A DNA stretch of 64,000 nucleotides. Source: Taenia hydatigena. Taxonomy: Eukaryota > Platyhelminthes > Cestoda > Cyclophyllidea > Taeniidae. The position numbers and the translations under genes were made by a program. Below are positions 60,229-64,000 of this stretch, piece after piece. Under the pieces are notes generated by a model. The model saw nothing but the letters and a program-made list of their open reading frames with translations, had not been told where the DNA came from and did no database searches. The DNA lies in contig JADWOT020001457.1 of the NCBI GenBank assembly GCA_036345935.2, forward strand, positions 94,001 to 158,000, read 5' to 3'. The stretch's first letter is position 1. Every line of letters starts with the position of its first letter.

Positions 60229-61193
60229 TCACTCATAATTTGACCGTGATTGGTTAAAGTACCTTAATATAAGATAATCAAAATCCCGCAATTCCACTTT
60301 AGCTTTGTAGGCTAAAATTAAACATAACGACAAATACTCCGGCTTTAATAGGTCTTTATTTTGATGCCAATTAGCATGGTAAAATAAAACGTATTTAGGA
60401 CTTACAAAGTTCGTTGTGCACATGATGTTTATTCCATAAAGCTGAACAGTTCTTGCCATACATCTGTTAAGCAAAAGACGTAGAATAAGTGCAAGCATCC
60501 AAATAAAGTAAGTCTGATGAATGAGATAAAACGCACAGGGATGAAGGAAACGAAAGTGCCATTTTAGAGACTTCCACGTCAGACAATCGTGATAGCATTC
60601 TGTGCAGTAAAAGTGGATCCCATGAGAATTCGTAGTTTGATCTAAAACAGAAGACGATAGAGTGGGTCAATATCCTGCTACTCGGATCGGAGCATCTGCA
60701 AACTCACTAATGTGGATTCCAATAACGTGAATCAGAAGCAATTCGAAGCTTTCAAATGGCAGACCGCACGCGGGGCATTCAGTGTGGTTTGCAGCTGTTA
60801 TTGGGGTTTGAAATGAAACCTTTCTTAATATCAACGAGCATGCGAATGCAATGAAGAAACGTTTACGACATTTATCTGCTTAACTCACATTTTTGATGCA
60901 GTAGAACCGTGCCAATAGTTTCGCCTGCCATGGCGCAACTTTGGCAAATTGTTGGTAAACTTTCTAAAACAAAATGCTAAGGGTGCCAATGCATGCAGTA
61001 GTGTCACAGTCAGGTGGTTACTTGCCGAATAGCTTAAGTTTAGATAAGAGATTATACGCACAATTTGTGGTCATTTGAAAAAATTTTAGGCGAAATCTGT
61101 GCCTACTTTGATGCGCACGTGCCATGTGTGCCCGGTATAAAATGCTGTCACTGTGCTTCGCAAAGCATATTGAACAGGTGAAGTCGTTCATTT
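60229..61193 (-). CDS. C2H2 zinc-finger protein, one finger per exon (partial)
   Basis: Four consecutive minus-strand exons (61193-61107, 60963-60889, 60794-60708, 60641-60537) each hold one C2H2 finger: CSIC-X12-H-X4-H; CQSC-X12-H with the second H in the next exon; CPAC-X12-H-X4-H; CTEC-X12-H-X4-H. All begin and end in phase 1. Introns are 143, 94 and 66 bases with GT-AG ends (donors GTAGGC, GTGAGT, GTGAGT). The joins give codons for Lys, Ser and Asn without stops. Two further small exons (60441-60406 and 60311-60229) keep phase 1 and end at a TGA, but carry no finger and are tentative. Such proteins normally bind nucleic acid in the nucleus; no target can be inferred. The 5' end is not resolved and probably lies to the right. 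Confidence 0.6.
60537..60641 (-). CDS. zinc-finger exon d (105 bases)
   Basis: Acceptor TCTTCTGTTTTAG, proposed donor GTGCGT. It encodes QTTNSHGIHFYCTECYHDCL and a HFRFLH histidine pair: C-X2-C-X12-H-X4-H. The frame remains open past the proposed donor for about 100 codons, so the 3' end of this exon is uncertain. Confidence 0.55.
60708..60794 (-). CDS. zinc-finger exon c (87 bases)
   Basis: Acceptor CCCCAATAACAG, donor GTGAGT. It encodes ANHTECPACGLPFESFELLL followed by IHVIGIHI: C-X2-C-X12-H-X4-H with the usual phenylalanine and leucine positions. Confidence 0.65.
60889..60963 (-). CDS. zinc-finger exon b (75 bases)
   Basis: Acceptor CATTTTGTTTTAG, donor GTGAGT. It encodes SLPTICQSCAMAGETIGTV and LLHQK. 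The finger is completed by the histidine in ANH at the start of the next exon, giving H-X5-H, which supports the splice. Confidence 0.6.
61107..61193 (-). CDS. zinc-finger exon a (87 bases)
   Basis: Encodes MNDFTCSICFAKHSDS and a HMARAH histidine pair. The acceptor CTCTGCAG is a choice: the frame stays open upstream, so the exon could be longer. The donor is GTAGGC. Confidence 0.6.
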
Positions 61194-61331
61194 CTGCAGA
61201 GTACGCTGAATTGCGCAAACAACCAATACCACACTCGCGATGCGTTGAAATGGCTCTATACCCAAATTCAAATGTGGTTACAGCGCAAACAAATCACCGT
61301 TTACCCATTTGTTTGAAACATTGCACACATT

Positions 61332-63055
61332 TGAATCGTCTAACCAAAATAAATTTACTTAAATTATGGTTAGGCTTTTAATTTTTAGGATGGCTAAAAA
61401 CATATTCATCAAACGAGATGTCATTAAGTAAGCAACTAGCGCACTGATTTCCCATTCAATTAGTTTGACGTAGAATACTTGTTAAAAATAATTTTACTTA
61501 CGCAATAAACTACTGCAGTGTGGTGCCTATAAGGTATTTTAGTTTATCTTTGCAGCTAATGGCCCAAAGCTTTGATCGGAACAGTCCCTGAAAAGGCGTT
61601 CTGTCGCTCATTCGGATTTGCTTTTATGGAAGCAGTAATAAACACTTCAATCTATACATGACTATACATTTGCCTTGCCTTGCGTTTTGAAATGCCTGGA
61701 TAATTGCACGGCTAACAGCCTTGTAATGATACTTTACTTAATTTGAGGTTTCATATGCCTTCATTCCATCGCTCCTATTTTAATTTAAGTTCTGAAATTA
61801 CAAATATTCAGCCACAATATTCTTCCCAAAAGATTGTAGCCTGGTGCTAAATATGTAAGTACTACGAAAAAAACACTAAATCTTCCGTGATCTTATGCAT
61901 TATCTGCAATAGTTATGCAATTCTGGAAAAACCTTATAGGGAGGAGGCGAAAGACGATTTCCGAGCCCGATTGTGATAAATCATAATGGTTCTCTGAACA
62001 AGGAGGGATCCTCCTCCCACTTGTTACTGCTACGCTGCCAAACAACACCTTAGCGATTATAACAAAGGTGCCCATGAACTCTCAACATTCTCTTATCGGA
62101 AGTGGCAAAAGGGAAGAGGCTGAAAAAGACGAAATGCAAAAATCAGTGCTCTTACTTTTAAGCCTCACGATCTAGCTTTAGGTCCAATCAGCATATACAT
62201 TTTAATCGAAATTTTGAGAGAGCACCATTTTCAGAATCAAATGCAATGTCTGACCTAGTTTAAAGAAAGAGCAGATAGTACAACCTATGGTAGCTTATTA
62301 TAATGCTGAACGAGGCATCAAATTCACAAACATGCGTCACATCGTCCGTGTGATTAAGCGCATATTTACGCCGGTCTAGCGGCTTGTGTTCAGCTGCAGT
62401 GAAGAACGGAAAGCAATTAAATGCTCCCAAACTTACATACCAGCATGCTTATTTTGTAATAGGGCTCAATAAAGAGCCATTTCTACAGAATCGGTGAAGT
62501 TCCAACTATTCTGAACATCATTTTGCAAATTTCGATTTTGGGTTTTCATACTTTTCTGATAATGCGCACATAGGTTTGAATGAATTTCTCGCACAGCTGA
62601 ATTTATTTTTCTGTGTTATATGCATCATCGTTGGATGTACAACTTACTTAAATGCAAACAAGCAGTTTAAGGGTATGCCATTATCCTTTAACTGACTCCG
62701 CGATTGTGCATTGAAATTATGTGGAGATCTAGCGTATTTGGCATTTGCGGCCTATTTGTGGGGAATCCAAGGAACTTTTTAATGCATTCGTTAGACCCAA
62801 ATGTAGAAGAAAGATAATTTATTCTCATTTTTGCAACGTCTGAAACCTACTTTGCCCGAATCATGGCGAACTTTCCTTTGAAAGCTCCTAAGTGATCCCA
62901 GAAAACCTGATAGCTAGATGCTTTGGGCTTTGTTTGACTCGATTTCTATGGATAATGTAATGAACATACTTTTGCAATAATTCATGTCGGATTTCATTGC
63001 ACTAACTTAAGTTAAACGAAAATTTATGCGGATTCTTAATTGAAACGCTGCCTAC
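61332..63055. other. probable intron or upstream region of the zinc-finger gene
   Basis: AT-rich with no convincing exon. A minus-strand segment near 61306-61343 reads RRFKCVQCFKQM, a possible CxxC half-finger before a GTAAAC donor, but no phase-matched second half was found. Confidence 0.35.
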
Positions 63056-63142
63056 AATTAATGCAGGCGAAGTGGTGCGCGTTGTTAATGTCGTGAATAA
63101 AATGGATGTCGGTCACAGATCGGGTGATGGGTGGTGTAATCG
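63056..63142 (-). CDS. possible further zinc-finger exon, 87 bases, phase 1
   Basis: After an ATTTGCAG acceptor the minus strand reads 2 + 84 + 1 bases to a GTAGGC donor, the same length, phase and donor as exon a. It encodes DIHFIHDINNAHHFACIN. The last base is T, so a following exon starting GT or GC would complete the second cysteine of a CxxC pair. I could not identify that exon convincingly. Confidence 0.3.
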
Positions 63143-63413
63143 CTGCAAATTATCGCCTGTTTATTTTCATTTATCCTTGAAAGGCTAAATCGGTCACAAA
63201 TATTCATGTATCAATTAACATAAAAATTTAATAAACCTTACGAATTTCGGTCCTTCTTCGTTATGTTGGTTGCGTATGCTTAAGTTACGGAAATAGAGGC
63301 ATCGACGTCCTTACAGTAGTTTGTGCATGGGTAAATGGTAAAGCCCATAAGGTAAAGCTCGCTTTATCCATTCCATAGTCACCTTACACCTTATTATCTC
63401 AGCTTATTCTAAT

Positions 63414-63755
63414 TCAATCCTTTTTTAAGTTCTTCTTTTGTAATTCAACCAGCACACATTTCGGCATCTTCTTTCTTTCTACATAGGCCTTTTGCAGCCA
63501 TATTCCTCTCTCTTCTGCATTCTGAACAATTATCGCAGCGGAATGATGTGTAAGTGACTCAGGGAACGGTGAATGGATAAATCTCATGTACATAAAGCGG
63601 CATTTGGTTTTTGCGCACGTAACGATTATAAAATATGGTCTCAAAGCGAGCATTGGGAAAAATAACTGTTTTAATCCCCATAATAGGGCTCTGTGAATTT
63701 GTATTTTAAGTTTAAGTAAGTAATTAAGATTTGCTTGCGTCACATGGCAATGCAA
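63414..63755 (-). other. unassigned 113-codon minus-strand frame near the right edge
   Basis: A long frame for AT-rich sequence, ending EERGIWLQKAYVERKK and a lysine-rich tail. It contains VTCAKTKCRF and SLTHH, loosely like a damaged or unusual zinc finger. It lies upstream of the zinc-finger exons on the same strand, so it could be another exon of that gene. No family is recognised. Confidence 0.2.
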
Positions 63756-64000
63756 AACCTCATTTCAATTTGGATTGTAATAACTCGATCAGTGTACCAC
63801 CTTAGTTTCACGAAGTGCATAGTTTTCCATGAGCACATTTTCATGCTTAATGCTGTGGCATTTTTACTTTGAAATCCACTTTTGCGCATAACAGTGACCA
63901 GAAAAAGTTGCAGAGCATGCGTATTGGCAAGGCTCTCAGTTAAGTGCAAAGACGGCTTACCGAATCGCACTGGGACACACAAAATGAGTGTGTTTTTGCT

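Noticed and set aside
1..64000. CRISPR arrays, bacterial operons, rRNA genes
   Set aside because: No regularly spaced identical short repeats, no ribosome-binding-site and start-codon patterns, and no rRNA sequence were seen.

Overview
The window is gene-poor animal-type nuclear DNA: genes are split into short exons by GT-AG introns, one gene is for a metazoan accessory protein of the aminoacyl-tRNA synthetase complex, and there are tRNA remnants and many decayed repeats. There are no operons, no bacterial signals and no CRISPR array. The exon and intron style, an isolated divergent HSP70 fragment and the repeat-rich flanks would fit a flatworm, possibly a cestode. That placement is inference from style, not from a diagnostic sequence.

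Almost all listed open reading frames are chance frames. Three loci carry recognisable protein. (1) A four-exon minus-strand gene, about 43.4-47.9 kb, encodes a 253-residue AIMP1/p43-like protein (coiled coil, lysine-rich linker, EMAP-II/OB-fold tRNA-binding domain); all three splice junctions keep phase and restore the family sequence. (2) A minus-strand C2H2 zinc-finger gene, about 60.2-61.2 kb and perhaps running past the right edge, has consecutive small exons of 87, 75, 87 and 105 bases. Each carries one finger, all are in phase 1, and the introns are only 66-143 bases. (3) A 242-codon minus-strand frame at 33.2-33.9 kb is an HSP70 substrate-binding-domain fragment with no ATPase domain.

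Region by region: 0-8 kb holds an inverted repeat pair, a roughly 178-bp tandem array and a repeat (family D) in minus orientation. 8-15 kb shows mostly unassigned sequence. 15-24 kb holds two more D copies and two direct copies of family C. 27.5-28 kb has a further decayed D copy. 38.7-42.8 kb and 53.9-59.0 kb are two colinear, direct copies of a composite segment (blocks A and B). 51.4-52.5 kb holds three decayed tRNA-like sequences. The D copies share a protein-level pattern in matching frames, so the family may once have been coding, but I do not recognise the protein.

The AIMP1-like gene lies between the two copies of the composite A/B segment. Nothing indicates that the three protein loci act in one pathway.
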